This document shows, one piece after another, positions 1 through 12,000 of a stretch of 64,000 nucleotides of DNA. Each line of letters starts with the position of its first letter. Within the stretch, counting starts at the first letter, position 1. The DNA is taken from assembly GCF_022458985.1 (NCBI RefSeq), contig NC_061781.1:25035001-25099000 (forward strand). Direction: 5' to 3'. The stretch is from Mugil cephalus. Taxonomy: Eukaryota > Chordata > Actinopteri > Mugiliformes > Mugilidae. Below the pieces are notes generated by a model. The model made no database searches. It was not told the origin of the DNA and saw nothing but the letters and a program-made list of their open reading frames with translations. The position numbers and the translations under genes were made by a program.

Positions 1-555
1 AAAGAGGAAACATGGTGCTACCAAGAGGACCAGATAAGACCAGCTCTTCTGCTGCGTAGTTACATTTCTGCTCAAATCTAAATCCTCTCTTTCATGATTT
101 TGTTTCTCTCTTTTAAGGTGAAACACGATTTTTCACCCACTGATCAATTTTGAGATATTTTGCTGTTTTGCTTCATTAACATGTTTTCTATTGAACTCGG
201 TTAAAAAGTGGTCAAAATCCACATTTATTATTCATTTCACTTCACTTTGTCCGTGCCCACTCTGAGCCCACTCTGTGACGTGTTGGTCAGACACAGGAGT
301 TCTTTCTTTCTTGTAATACGAAAAATATTATATCTAAGTAACCATGTGGAGAAGTTTAATGGTGATATCTATTAGTTAAAAATGTTACTGTGTTCACCTT
401 TAGTGTCAGGCCTCAAATCTACATTTAGCTACAAAACGTTCAAACACAAACGTGCTGCACGACGAAGATCTGTTCAAAAATGTTCAAGGATGGATTTTTC
501 CTGCGAGTGCGTGATGGTAGTTTGCTGATGCAGAGTCGATTAACTCCTGACACAC
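1..555. other. Part of gls intron 4 (no exon seen)
   Basis: Lies downstream of the exon 4 donor on the minus strand. I looked for the next glutaminase exon (the segment after SGGQ) on the minus strand and did not see it, so exon 5 is probably off-window. The first 50 bases resemble sequence near 6080-6125 in intron 1 (a shared AAAGAGGAAACATG core), which suggests a dispersed repeat. Confidence 0.6.
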
Positions 556-3500
556 CTGTCCTCCAGAGAGCTTTTTGGCGCTCTCATACAGCTCATCGAT
601 ATGGGAGGTGAAGGACTGGAAGTCTGGGATGACGAACTTCTTGCGGAAGGCCTGCGTGAGCAGGACAATGTTGCTCTGGACACACCTGATGAACAAACCA
701 CAAATAGCATGCGAAAATGTCGTGACTGCATGCGACTGACGCGTCAAAGCAAGTTTGCAAAACCTTCTCAAGTCTGACAAACTTCTGTGAATGTTAGTGG
801 AAGCATTTGATGGAGAAGCTTCGTCTGAACCGTTTGATCATATTCTGATTTTATGATCCAACATGAATCCATAGAGTGATGAATGGCAGCTTTCCCAGAC
901 TACAAGAAACACAGAATACCACGTCTGTGATAATAAAAGCCCACAAGTGCATGAAGCCAAATCAGGCTAATTAGCGGCAGAGTCTTTTACACAGCACCAT
1001 ATGCACGAGAAACGTTTTGGATTTCCTGCAGACAAAGCTCTAGCAACATGTACAATAGCAAGTTGTGTATTAGAAACAGCCTCAGTTTGGATGCCACTAT
1101 AAATACGCTGAGAGCATCAGTAAAAGGCTGCACAACCAGGCACATGGAGGAGATAAAATACCAACACAAGATAAGACAAGACAAGACAAGACGAGCCTCA
1201 CTTCTTGAAAAGGTGCCTGTCCAGTGTGACGCCGTCTGAAGTGTTCTTTAGAGTTTCTTTTAAGGTTTCCATGCATTCCTTCAGCCTGGGATCCCCAGTG
1301 CGAAGCCCGGTGGCTTTCAGAGCCTAAAATAAGAGAAAGAAAGTAACATAAATAAGTTCCTAATAATAAAAATAGGAGCAGCTCTGAACAGAAATGAATG
1401 CTAGTTTAGATCCGTGGTATGTGACCACTAGCACAACTATTCTGCCACAAACCATGAAGCTGAAGGACTTACTGTGAGAAACTTGTGAGCAGGAATCTTC
1501 TCTTGGCCTTCTGCGACTGTGTAGAAGAGCAAATCCTCCAAACTGGGAAGAATTCCTGCATTTCTTCTCCTGGGACAGAAAAAAAAAAAAAAGGAGATAA
1601 ACGACATGTAAAAATACACTCAGTCAGTGTTGGAACGTTACAACAACAACAACAGCCCCACAGGTGGTTGGCACACAGCAGGATTGGCCTTTAGCCGCGG
1701 CCACAACAGCCTATTTCCACCTGTCTTGCCAGTGCACACAGAGCTTATCTGGACTTGTTTATTCAGTCTTATCACATTAGTAAAGGATTCCAGTGACACA
1801 TTCAGGAAATAGGCTATCGGAGCATAAGCAGCAGCCTGAGAGGAGAGTGTGTCCGTTCGCACAGTGGACTGATCAAAGGCAAAACTCTGCTAATGCAACA
1901 GCTCGTCTGTGGTTGGGTTGGTTGTCTTTAACGTGAACGAGGAGGTCCACAAAAAAGGACTAGGACCAGACTATCGTGTTCTTCTAAAAAGAAGGAAACT
2001 CTGCTCCATCATGACCAATGTCCACCACCTTCTACACGACGCCATAGCTTCTACGTAATGATGATACTGGACACTACATTTCCCTTGGGATAGATAAAGT
2101 ATCCGTCCATCCATCACCAAAGGAATGTGGACAGGAAAGATCCGATTATTCAATTCTGCAGACATCCATCAACTGATAAATTTTTCATATTTATACTGGA
2201 TGCAGATCAGTGACTGCTCCCTCGTAACCTGTATATGTGATATTCTGATGTGGGAACCAAACCGCGGCCTCCTAGCGCGTCTCTTTGGTGCTTGGTGTCT
2301 GGAGCATTGTGCGATCGGGCCCAAATTCCAGGAATTCTCTTGCCTTTAGTCCCGTCCAGCCCTCTGTGGCTCTTGGATTAATAAAGACAACATTGTGGTG
2401 CGTTCACATGCCGCTAATGACACAGCAGCAAGGTCCCTCTCAGCTCACTACAGGGCAGTTGGGGATATTTGGACTGAAAGGGAAGCTTCATTGTTGGCCT
2501 GGTGCATGTTCCCAAGAACTAATACCTGACACTAATTCTCCAAATGAGTTATAATGCTAATCCAAATTTCTACGAAAACTCCTCCTAAACAGGCGCTTTA
2601 CTTTGCACAGATTAAAGCCTCCGATTTCCTTTCATCTCTTCTTCTTCTTCTTCTTCTTCTTTGGCCGATTGTCTGCTCCCCACAGAGTAAACACTCGACT
2701 TAAAGCCAAAGTAACTGCCGCTGAGCGTGTGCAAACAAACCGAGATGAACTGGAAAGCTGCATGTCAGGCATGAATAATGACACGGTGTAGCTGTTGACT
2801 CGACACCTGTCACCAATGGTCCCCTTTTTGAAACGCAGAACCAATAGCTGGGTCTGCAAGTGACATGCGAAGATGCTCCACCTTTCATTGTCTGTTTACG
2901 AGTAAGTTGTTATGGTAAAGGGAACCCATCCAAACGGAGGCAAAAATCTGACACACAACCAGTGTAACGTGTGTTTGCAGACTGATGCACAGCTCATTAA
3001 CCGCCAACACATGCTCTTTAGTGGGGAAAGGTGTGTTTGCATTTCTGAAGTGTGTTTTTTATGCACAGACTGCAGAAAAAACCCGAAGGCAAACGATGAG
3101 GTGGTCGTCCAATGGAAGGGAGAATAGTTCTCATATCAGCGTATTAAAAACCGGCATGGATGGGTTTACGTTCATTGAGACCAGGACGTCTACAGAACCG
3201 TTAATCTTCTGAAAGATACAACAAGCATAAAAAAAAAAAAAAAGGCAGGACGGTTCCCAACAGACGCCAAATAGTTCGAATCCTTCCACTCTTCCACAGA
3301 TGGCCGATTACCATGTGCTGCAGATCCATCTCGTGCATTAGCGGGAACTGATTTTCTCAGCCGCCTTCAGCCGACACGAACTGAACTAAATGAGCAAATG
3401 CACCAAAAGCTGCAAACAGATCAGGTGTGAAAACAGCCGAAAACACCAGCTTTGCCTACATTTTACATCTGTGTGTCACGGGCTGATGGCTCAGTACATT

Positions 3501-6500
3501 AGCTACCGAGTGACTGCTCATCGATGTATGCGAAAACACTTCCAGAGTTTCCTGGATACAATGTAAAGAGCAGAGCTTCTATTATTTCCTTTCAGTTCAT
3601 TGAATCATAAGCTCAACTTGAAGGGGAAGCGCTCGTGAACATTTTGCAGAATAAAAGCTAAAAATAAAATAAATATAAAAATAAAAAATCAAGAATAAGC
3701 ACACGGCTGGTTAACAACAGTACACCAGAGGCGTTGTGCAGTAATTTAGGGCGCGACGCCGGGAGTCACACACTTTTTGTTTCCATCATGTGCACAACAA
3801 CAGAAATTCTTCCGTTTCTGATACTTTAATCTTATTCACCTCCACCTACTAAATGTGTAACTGAACCAGCCAATTGCTTTAGGCAGATGGCACCGAACCA
3901 AAGAAGTGTCAAGTGTGAAGCCTTAATAAGACCATGTTGAGATCAGTTCTGCCAAGTAACCTGTTCCAATGTTTCCTTCTTTAATCAGCAGCTAGTTTAC
4001 AGGACCAAGAGATCTGTGCTCACATCCATCAGACTCATGAACGACGGACACATTTTATCCAACTACTACCTCTTTAGGATCTTTAGGATCGTTTAAATAT
4101 CGATGTAATTAGCCCTTCGCACTTTTGGAAGGATGTTAGTAGGGTTGGAAAATTCTGTGAATCTTCAAAGTTGGAAACTTTCTAGGGGAATTAACGGGAA
4201 TTATCAAAGTTGAAAGTCAGTAACATGAATACAGTTGGTGGAAAAACACATGGGAGCATAATCTTGGCTAAGACACTCAGATCTGATGCGAGTACAACTG
4301 AGTAGAACATGTTATTCTTCCATCACAGCACGCTACTTCCTGCAGAACGACTGAGGCCACACCCCTTAAATGCATTGTGAATTCCTTCATCACACGCACG
4401 ATGATTTGCAGAATTCTGAACAACTAAAACAACTTTTCTGAACTCACAACACAGATACGGTGTTGAAGCCAAACATTTGAGCCAAAGGACGACACACACA
4501 CACAGTCGAGCAGGTGTTGATGACGATAAGACGTAGATGATATTCGACTGAAAATTAAAATCTACTGCTAGCTTACTGGTTAACGAGCTATGCTAAATGT
4601 AAGCTAGCTAGCACCACTTCATTAAAGAAGTTAGCTCATCGTGACGCTAGCTACCGCGAAATGTGACGCCGTTTCTTCTGCTACATGGTTTTATGTGAAC
4701 GCACAAGATTTCATACATCAGCTTTAAATGTTTTGAACTTTCCATTAGCTCAGCTTACGATTTACTACATATCTGCATCTTTTTGTCGCCTTATTTAACA
4801 GAGAAACGCCACGTGGAAGCATTTCACACCAGCTGAAGTCGATGGAAGAGTCTTTGTTTATGTGCAGAGACATATGTGAAGAATGCCAAGTTATTTTATC
4901 ACGTTCTTTTTATCTACATGTCTGGTATGTTGGGTGCGTTTGTGTGTGCGGTATATTGCCTGTGTTTTTATGTTGCTGGGCATGTGGATTGTATGCACAG
5001 TAAACGCACACACGCTCTGGCACAAATTAATGGAAAAATAAACTTCTGGAACTGACTTGTATTACAGCTCAGTCGGCAGGTAGAAACCACAGTGTGCAAA
5101 CATCTCGAAAGTAGCTGAACCGGAGCAGCGATGTGACTGGTGACTGGTGCACCATGCCAGCTACACAGACCAGCTGTCTCACAACACATAGAATGGTATG
5201 TACATCGTTAACCACATTTCCCTCAACGGTCGTGAGTCATCGTCTGAAATCAGTGAACACAATGTCGACATCATGCGCACAAACACCTCTGACCCAGAAA
5301 ATATGAATCACGGGATTTATACCCAAGTAAAGAGAAGAGTAGTTTGTGGTCTTGTTTTCTATCAGTCTATGTATTTCCCTGGAGGTCTGTACCTCTGAGC
5401 CATAGGTGCGTCTAGCCCATTTTTAGCGGTGCCCCAGGCCCCCACCACCCCGAAAAATAACAGCTGGAAAACGTTTGTGACACCGTAGTTTTTGCATTAA
5501 ATCCCCCTAAAGCTCTGATCCTAGACTGAACCGGCCTTTGAGTCTTTGGTCCCAACTTCAGTTTAGTTTCTACACTAGATTACTTATGAAATTCATCCCA
5601 GTGTCGTCCTGGGACAGATGTTTTATTCGGCCTCGCTGCTGAAAATGTGACGTGTCTGTGTAACCGAGAACGAGTATTAGTGAGAGCACCTGAAACCCCC
5701 AAACCCTTTATATCCTTTATATCCGCTTTGATCGAAGGCTCTTTGATGGTTCTGCAGGACACAGATGCAGTAACTTATGCACCGACACCAGTGTGAGACA
5801 TTTACACTCGTGCCGCATCAGTCTGGCTCATTCTGTAACAACACCACCCAAACACTAGTCAGCGTTGTGTCTTTTTTTTTTTTGCCAGTCAGGTGAATTT
5901 TTGTTTCTACTTCCTGCTTCACTTTCAACAACGGAGACTGAAACTTTCACCGAGAATTTAACAGAACACGAGTCGTACGAACGTTTGTATCTCAAAACCT
6001 CCTCAGTCACCAACTCTTTATTGATCCAAAAAAAATCGATTTGTAAATGGCAGAGATGGAGAAGCAGCTGAAGAGGTTCCTAAAGAGGAAACATGCTACT
6101 ACCAAGACGACCAATCACAGCTACTGTGGTGCATCGTCACAGCCACATTTCAAGCTACAGCGTTGGGGTCTAAACCACCTGTAAGCACAGAGAGGAAAGG
6201 CAGAGAATAGTAACCAGTAACTAGCTTTTTTTTTTGTGGTGGAAGTGTTTAGCTTCTGAAGCTCTCAGGGACTGAAGGGAAGTTGAGGTTTTTATAGGAA
6301 CCTGTGGGTAAAAACCATCAGAGAAACTTACTGGACTGATGCAACCAACATAATGTTTCCATTTAAATCCTATTTCATGTTTTTATTTCACAATCACTAC
6401 TGTGACAAACTGCCTGTACAGTAACACACCTCACACTTCAACAAAAAACATGTGAACATGATTTTATAAACGCAGTAACACGAATTAACTGCATTCTTTA

Positions 6501-7844
6501 CCAAAACGTATCTTATTTTATAAAATATGTGTTTAAATGGCAGCTGTGACAACATTCAAATGTGTTAAAGTTAATTTGTTGCTGTGCGTCCTCTTGTACC
6601 TTCTGAGTAACTCTGTGATTATTAACAGCAAATAAACAACCTGCGTTTACGCATTAACAGTAATAACTATAAAGATTATGTCACATACTTTGTCTGAAAT
6701 AGCTTCAGAAAGCTTTGGTTCCATCTCTGCTCTGAGTCACAGCAGTGGCTGAACATTCATTAAGGACTAGACCTCAGGCTTCGTCTCTGTCAGAGGCGTG
6801 GAGCCCTTCAGCTGTGACCTTCTGCTTCTTGTCACGTGGAAGGTCACGGCAGAAAACACCAGAAGGGTCAGGCTGAAGCAGGTTCCCAGTCACCAGCACC
6901 GAGCCCCTCTCATCCAGAACCGTGACTCTATTCTGACTCCAGCTACAGTCCTGGCGGTCAAAACTCGGCTGAAAGTTGAATGTAGACCATTTAAAAGCCT
7001 CTGCTCTGCGGCTGACGCGGTAACAGGCCCGAAGCTGTTTCACTTTCAGCGCTGGAGGAGCACGTTGTGCGCTATCTCCACAGGAACACGCACAGCGAAC
7101 ATGTTAGTGCGCACAACCTCACAGCACAGCTAAAAGCCCGATTAACTCCCGAGTTCGTTAGAGGAGCTGCTGGTGTCTGAAGGTGGCGTATTTATACAGC
7201 TACTTAGAAATTCTTACGCCACCGCAGGCTGCGCCCGGTAAGAAGGAACGAATCGCGCATGAATGATGAATGAATGGACGGTTTGTTGGTCGGTGCGTGT
7301 GTTCGGTGACATGTTGTTTTCTAAACATGTCGTTAGGAGAAGGTGTTAATCGACCTAATTACCGGCCGCTTTCTATGCGGCTTTAACGTGGCGTTTGGCC
7401 GGCGTCGCATCCGCACGCGTCCGCATGCGTCACGATGACTCTCTGTGAACCTTTCGCGGAGACACGCAGCTCATTCAGCGACGAAGTATCTGAAACCTAC
7501 TTGTCAGCGGCCGATTCGCCGTCGGCTCCGTCTTTCTTCGGCTGTTCGTCCAACACCGCGGCGGCGCCTTCGCTTTTAGCGCAGTAGGAGCGGAACGGGG
7601 CGGCGCCGGACGCGCAGCGGCGAGCGGCGGCGCGGAGAGTCACGGCGTGGAGAGCCGGAGCATGCAGAGCCTTCAGCGGCGCAGACCCCGCACCGGCTCC
7701 GGCACCAACGCAGGCGGCGCTGACGCAGCAGCAGCGGTGGTGGCGGGTCGGTAACCAGCTCCTCTGCCTGGACCCGGGGAAGGGGCGATGGACGGTGGCT
7801 TCAAACAACTCCTTCAGCACTGTGGAGAACCTAAAATGGAACAT
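556..7844 (-). CDS. gls: Glutaminase, kidney type (5' part; exons 1-4)
   Basis: Mitochondrial phosphate-activated glutaminase, which converts glutamine to glutamate and ammonia. Coding exons on the minus strand are 7844-7501, 1569-1473, 1323-1202 and 685-556. All have consensus splice sites and their phases join without a break. Exon 1 encodes about 115 residues: a basic, Ala/Arg-rich N-terminus typical of a mitochondrial presequence, then a variable linker. Exons 2-4 encode the conserved N-terminal helical domain, with [20 protein letters not shown], then [17 protein letters not shown], then [13 protein letters not shown] and [21 protein letters not shown], close to human GLS as I remember it. 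The start is the first ATG in frame (7844), with G at -3. The catalytic serine-lysine domain and ankyrin repeats lie off the left edge. Intron 1 is about 5.9 kb. Teleosts often have two gls copies, and I cannot tell which this is. Confidence 0.93.
1171..1193. repeat. (AAGAC)n short tandem repeat
   Basis: Four to five near-perfect pentamer units lie just before gls exon 3 (in transcription order, just downstream of its donor site). Confidence 0.7.
2030..2115 (+). mobile_element. LINE/SINE 3' tail
   Basis: Ends in TTTCCCTTGGGATAGATAAA followed by GTATCCGTCCATCCA. This is the common teleost L2-type tail (a 'cccttgggatcaataaagtatc' consensus) followed by a short repeat array. Confidence 0.55.
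3985..4110 (+). mobile_element. LINE 3'-end fragment
   Basis: The plus strand reads in frame as about [16 protein letters not shown], then an AT-rich tail. This resembles the last residues (SIRLLN-type ending) of teleost L2/Rex-type LINE ORF2 proteins. Only the tail is present. The family assignment is from memory. Confidence 0.5.
5405..5470 (+). repeat. Dispersed repeat, copy 1 (GTCTAGCCCATTTTTA family)
   Basis: Carries a block with GCGTCTAGCCCATTTTTA, then CCCCAGGCCC and CCACCACCCC, then an AGCTGGAAAAC-like end. The same order of motifs occurs at 8080-8185 beside gls exon 1. The two copies differ at several positions, so the insertions are old. Family not recognised. Confidence 0.6.
5785..6020 (+). 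repeat. Dispersed repeat (copy also at 36408-36560)
   Basis: A core including CATCAGTCTGGCTCA, TCTGTAACA, CACCACCCAAACACTAGTCA and GTGTCTTTTTTTT is shared with 36408-36560 inside pms1 intron 4. Both copies are on the plus strand and continue into similar sequence (TCGTAC, AACCTCCTCAGT). Family not recognised. Confidence 0.7.
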
Positions 7845-8060
7845 CTCAATCCTGTCGGGCAATGAGAGAGAATCTCGTGGGTCCAAGTATATCCGGTAAC
7901 AACTGCGTTACGAAAGATCGAGCCCGACGAAACGCGCCGAATGAGAGACGATGAGTCACAGGCGCAGACTTGCAGCTATAAAAAGAGACTGACGCCCACG
8001 CCCTCGGCCGCTGTGATTGGTTGGAGGAGACCAGCTCCGCCTGGACGGAGCCATCCTGTT
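7340..8060. promoter_or_regulatory. CpG island / gls promoter region
   Basis: Strong local rise in G+C and CpG over the first gls exon and its upstream flank, in otherwise AT-rich DNA. On the minus strand there is a CCAAT box (ATTGG on the plus strand, near 8017-8021) about 175 bp upstream of the ATG, and an AP-1/bZIP-type TGAGTCA near 7952. A TATAAAA at about 7977 points along the plus strand, away from gls. Motif calls only; the transcription start is not known. Confidence 0.55.
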
Positions 8061-8079
8061 CAATGGTCCACGTGCGTGT

Positions 8080-8185
8080 CTAGCTCATTTTTAAGGGGGG
8101 CCCCAGGCCCTCCACCACCCGACGTCATCCCACCACCCGACGTTATCCCACCACCCCATAAATAAGAGTTGGAAAACTTTTTAGT
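8080..8185 (+). repeat. Dispersed repeat, copy 2, with internal tandem expansion
   Basis: Second copy of the repeat at 5405-5470. Here the CCACCACCC portion is expanded into about three units (CCACCACCCGACGTCATCC, CCACCACCCGACGTTATCC, CCACCACCCCATAAATAA). It lies about 240 bp upstream of the gls start codon. Confidence 0.6.
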
Positions 8186-8860
8186 TTGTTAAAAAAAAAA
8201 AAAAAATAGGCACAATAGTAGAAAGTATGTGGCATAAACATAATTGCTGTATTACCGCCTGTGTAATATCTTTATAATTTATTTATCTTTATTTTTTTTT
8301 AGATTTTCTTGCTGTGCTCTGAGCCACTGCACCGACATTTCATTTAGACAAATAAAGTCTAATATTTTATTTATATTTTAATATATTTATTTTAACTCCC
8401 AGAGTAGAGAGAGTCTGCAGCTGTTCAATATAAAAAGAATAGGTAAAGGACAGAATGTCTCTTAGGCAGAGTTAAGCAGATCTTTATCATGTCTTTAAGT
8501 TTGTTTTGAACATATTGTTCCTACTTCATCTTCTCGTTTAAATGCAGTTTATTTTCTTTATTTCTTAATTTTGTGACAGTTGTTTGATGCAGTAGTTGGA
8601 CATTAAAGCACCTGGTCCTGTCCATCGAATCCTCAACTTCATTTGGTTTTCATTTGTGTTCGCGAAAACTTTTCTAGCAATTCAATTCAGTTTTATTTAT
8701 ATTGCATCAATAACAAAACAGATTATCTGAAGACGCTTTACAAAATCCGGCCTCAAACTTCCACATATATATATGTGTATATTATATGTGTGTGTGATGG
8801 GAAGCCTACTTGTTATTTTTCCATTTGTGCCGTAATCATTCCGGCCATGTTGTGAGGAGC
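8186..8860. other. gls-fkbp7 intergenic segment
   Basis: AT-rich spacer between the divergent genes gls and fkbp7. It contains a copy of the common fish repeat beginning CAATTCAGTTTTATTTATAT (about 8677-8760), followed by a short TA/TG-rich stretch. No gene seen. Confidence 0.5.
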
Positions 8861-9002
8861 TCAGGTAGATGCCGCCCCCTGTCCTTCATACGCGCTCCCG
8901 TCAGACTCATCCGGCCCCGGTCTCAGAGGCGGAGCTGTATTTCTCCTGTCAGTCTAAACTCGGGGCAGAGCCTAAACTCTGCTGCAGCTCCCTCCGTACT
9001 TC

Positions 9003-9010
9003 CCACGTCA
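9003..9010 (-). promoter_or_regulatory. Candidate UPR element (XBP1/ATF6 type) upstream of fkbp7
   Basis: The plus strand reads CCACGTCA, the reverse complement of TGACGTGG, which fits the XBP1/ATF6 UPRE core. It lies about 38 bp upstream of the chosen fkbp7 ATG. It could be in the 5'UTR rather than the promoter, because the transcription start is not known. An 8-base match can occur by chance. Confidence 0.35.
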
Positions 9011-9047
9011 CTTTCACAAGTTGCCACGCATGCACGGCTGCAGGATC

Positions 9048-12000
9048 ATGATGTGGAGGTCTCTGAGCTGCGCTCTGTGCCTCCTCGCCTTTACGCATCT
9101 CGCTTCAGGGTCTTTTTGGGCCGCGGCGGATGATCCGGACGAAGAGGTCATCACCGAGGTTTTATTTAAACCCGAAGAGTGCTCTCAAAAGAGCAAAAAG
9201 GGAGATCTGATCAACGCGCACTACGATGGCTACCTCGCTAAAGGGGGCTCCCAGTTTTACTGCAGGTTGGTTTTATGTGTTTAATGCAAATATCCTGGAT
9301 ATATTCTAGAGTGAATAGCTCTTTATTTAAGTGTAACTACTCTCTAACTACTTTTGTAAATGGCTAGACACCAAATATTCTGATGTGAGGCTCTATTCCA
9401 CTAATCTCCTCCGGGATTCACGAAGTGAACTAGTGTAAATCTGTCAGTGTGTTTTCAGATTGACTGAATCTGTTGCATGATGGCTCGTTGTTTTCTGTCC
9501 CAGCCGGTCAGATAAAGATGGGCACCCTCAGTGGTTTGTGCTCGGTGTGGGACAAGTCATCAAGGGTCTGGACATCGGGATGATGGGTATGTGTTCTGGA
9601 GAGAAGAGAAAAATCACGGTTCCATCCTCCCTGGCATTCGGGGAAAAAGGCAAAGGTGAGTAAAAGTTTATAATGTGGTTTCAAGTACAACTACTGTATA
9701 TTACTGTCACCGAACCATTTATTAACTGTGTCTGTTCATATGTAGCTGCATATAAACTTATCTGACAGTCGCTGGTGTGAATTTGTGTTTCTAAAATCCA
9801 CAGCACACTTCAGCCTGTTTCTACAAAGATCATTTAATCTGCAGACGTTTTCACCTGAGGGCAAAGCAAAGATACGAGCAACATTAGTTGTGTTAATGTA
9901 TTTATAGGGCAAGGAACCATATTTGGTAACTGTACACATTTTAAATTGCACCTCTGCTCCTCTCAGTGAAGTTTAGGAGCATGTCCAAGGATCCCCTCTG
10001 CATTTATTAGGTACCATGAAGAAGAAGTTTCCTAACGTTGTCTAAAGTGTCTGAATCGGGACCTCAGGAACCGTAGATGATGAAAAAGAAAATCACAAAA
10101 GCAAAAACCTACATCCTAAAATAGCACTCAGGTCAATACAAATTGTGTCAATTGCCTTAAGACGCTTTACAAAAACCAGCCTGAAACCTCGCGTGACAAA
10201 AAAAAAAAAAAAACTCCATTTCAACAAGAAGAAGCAGAAAGACGGAGACACAGCAGTTAGTAATAGAAAATAAATTATGAGAGATTAGAGGAGCGGAGGA
10301 ATTCAGTGTTTAGTGTCTCAGTAAATCCTGGAAACATGCACAAAACACCAGCACCTCAGACTGAACTGAACCACACTCCTGTTGTTTAGCTTTGCACTTT
10401 CTTTGAGTTATTGGGACTTGAAAGTGGCTCAGACACAAAAACGTCCAACACTGATAAGATAAGATAAGATAAGATAAGATAAGATAAGACCTCATTGATC
10501 ATCATTGGGAAAATTCAAATACTACAGCAGCACAAGTCAAGAAAAAAATACAACAGTGAGCAAAAAATTGAATTACATAGGACACAGAGAGCAGGCAGCT
10601 AAAAGACACTAAACAGGACGAATACAACAGAAAACACTACACAAGAACAAATCTGAAATGTTCATCTTTTAATCCCTAATGTGGCTCAAACTCAGAAAGC
10701 ATCTTTTCATTTTTTAGCTCCGTGACAACTTTTAAAACTGCCTCGGTTCAGACCTGCCTTCATTCTGTCGTGTCTTTTTTTGCAGCACTTTAGCTAAAAG
10801 GTCATCGCTGCATCGTTTGCATCGTTTGCTGCTCTCTCCACATGGCATGTCCTGTAAGCATGAGGTTCAAAGGTCTCTACTTCCTTCCTTCCTTCCTTCC
10901 TTCCTTCCTTGGAGCTTATAACCAGAAATAACAGCTGACTGGTTTGTCATTTATTACCTTTACCTACAAAGCTCTGCTGCATTGATAAACGTATATATGG
11001 TATGAACTGATGATGGCGTTGTCCTGGGATGTTGCTTTTTTTAAGTGTTGCTATTAACACGTAACTTGACTTTATGGTAGAAGGAGCTGAAATAATGACA
11101 GTGCATGTATTTGTTGAGTTTCACCTGTTTGCCTTGTAAATGCACATAAACTTAATCCAGACTAAGAGCTGCTGAGTCAGAATCTAATAAATAATTAACA
11201 TTAACTGCATGTAGCTCTAATAATTTCTAACTTCTTCTGTGTATTTAGATCTCGTGTAGTTTCTCCTTGAAATACGAATGCTAATAATAAAATACTGAAT
11301 CATTGTTATGTCGTTGTAAACGCATGTGGCCTGATTTATTTTTCGTCCTCGTGGGAAAAGGTCCGGTGCCGCCCAACGCCACTGTGGTGTTTGAGGTGGA
11401 GGTCTACTCTGTGTCCAGGGGCCCACGCAGCATGGAGGCTTTCGGACAGATCGACCTGGATAAAGACAAAACTCTCACCAAGGAGGAGGTAACTACGACT
11501 CTGAGTAACTCAGACATAAAAGACACATTTAACTGGGTTTTAAATTAAACTGGAATGAATAAAGGTGTAAAACTGGAGAATAAACGTTCTGTCAAATAAC
11601 AAAACTGAGCCAATTTTAGTTTTATGCAGTTGAACATTTTAAGTCAAAGGAGACATGTCCTCTGATGTCTAATGGGGCTGGTTCATAATATGCAGAAAAT
11701 ATACACAAACACAAACAGTAAAAGTCTCTAGACGTCTAAACTACAAAAGAGGCCAAGAGTCTGGAAGCAAGATCAGATTTGTTCATGAAAAATCATAGTT
11801 TCTACTTTTTTTTTTTTTTTTTTTTTACTTTTGCACTGAAGTTGTGACTCTTTCAAATCTCCTCGACCCTAAAACTAAACTCTTCTTCTTTTCTTCTGCT
11901 GACATTTATTCAGTAATGTTCTGGTAACATTAATGTTCACCTGCAGGTAAACTGATAAATAAAAGTAAAGTCTGATAGAGACAGAACTCATGCTGGTTTC

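Larger units (their letters stand above)
1570..7500. other. gls intron 1, repeat-rich
   Basis: AT-rich intron of about 5.9 kb with no convincing internal exon. It holds LINE-like 3' ends (about 2030-2110 and 3985-4110), a (CTT)n run near 2637-2661, several poly(A) or poly(T) runs, a stretch near 4135-4215 rich in GGGAATTAACGGGAATT-type motifs that looks like an old dispersed repeat, and two repeats also found elsewhere in the window (5405-5470 and 5785-6020). The last 350 bases become GC-rich and merge with the CpG island around exon 1. Confidence 0.6.
9656..11360. other. fkbp7 intron 2
   Basis: 1.7-kb intron without exons. It contains a copy of the fish repeat ending in GACGCTTTACAAAA (about 10130-10200), an (AAGAT)n array joined to a reverse-oriented LINE-type tail (10453-10520), and a (TTCC)n array (10881-10910). 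Confidence 0.6.

Noticed and set aside
7976-7984. TATA box for gls
   Set aside because: TATAAAA reads on the plus strand, away from gls. No plus-strand gene begins here, so it is probably a chance match in the CpG-island flank.
9030-9032. Upstream ATG as the fkbp7 start
   Set aside because: C at -3 gives a weak context, and it would add six residues before the signal peptide. The ATG at 9048 has A at -3, though the choice is not certain.
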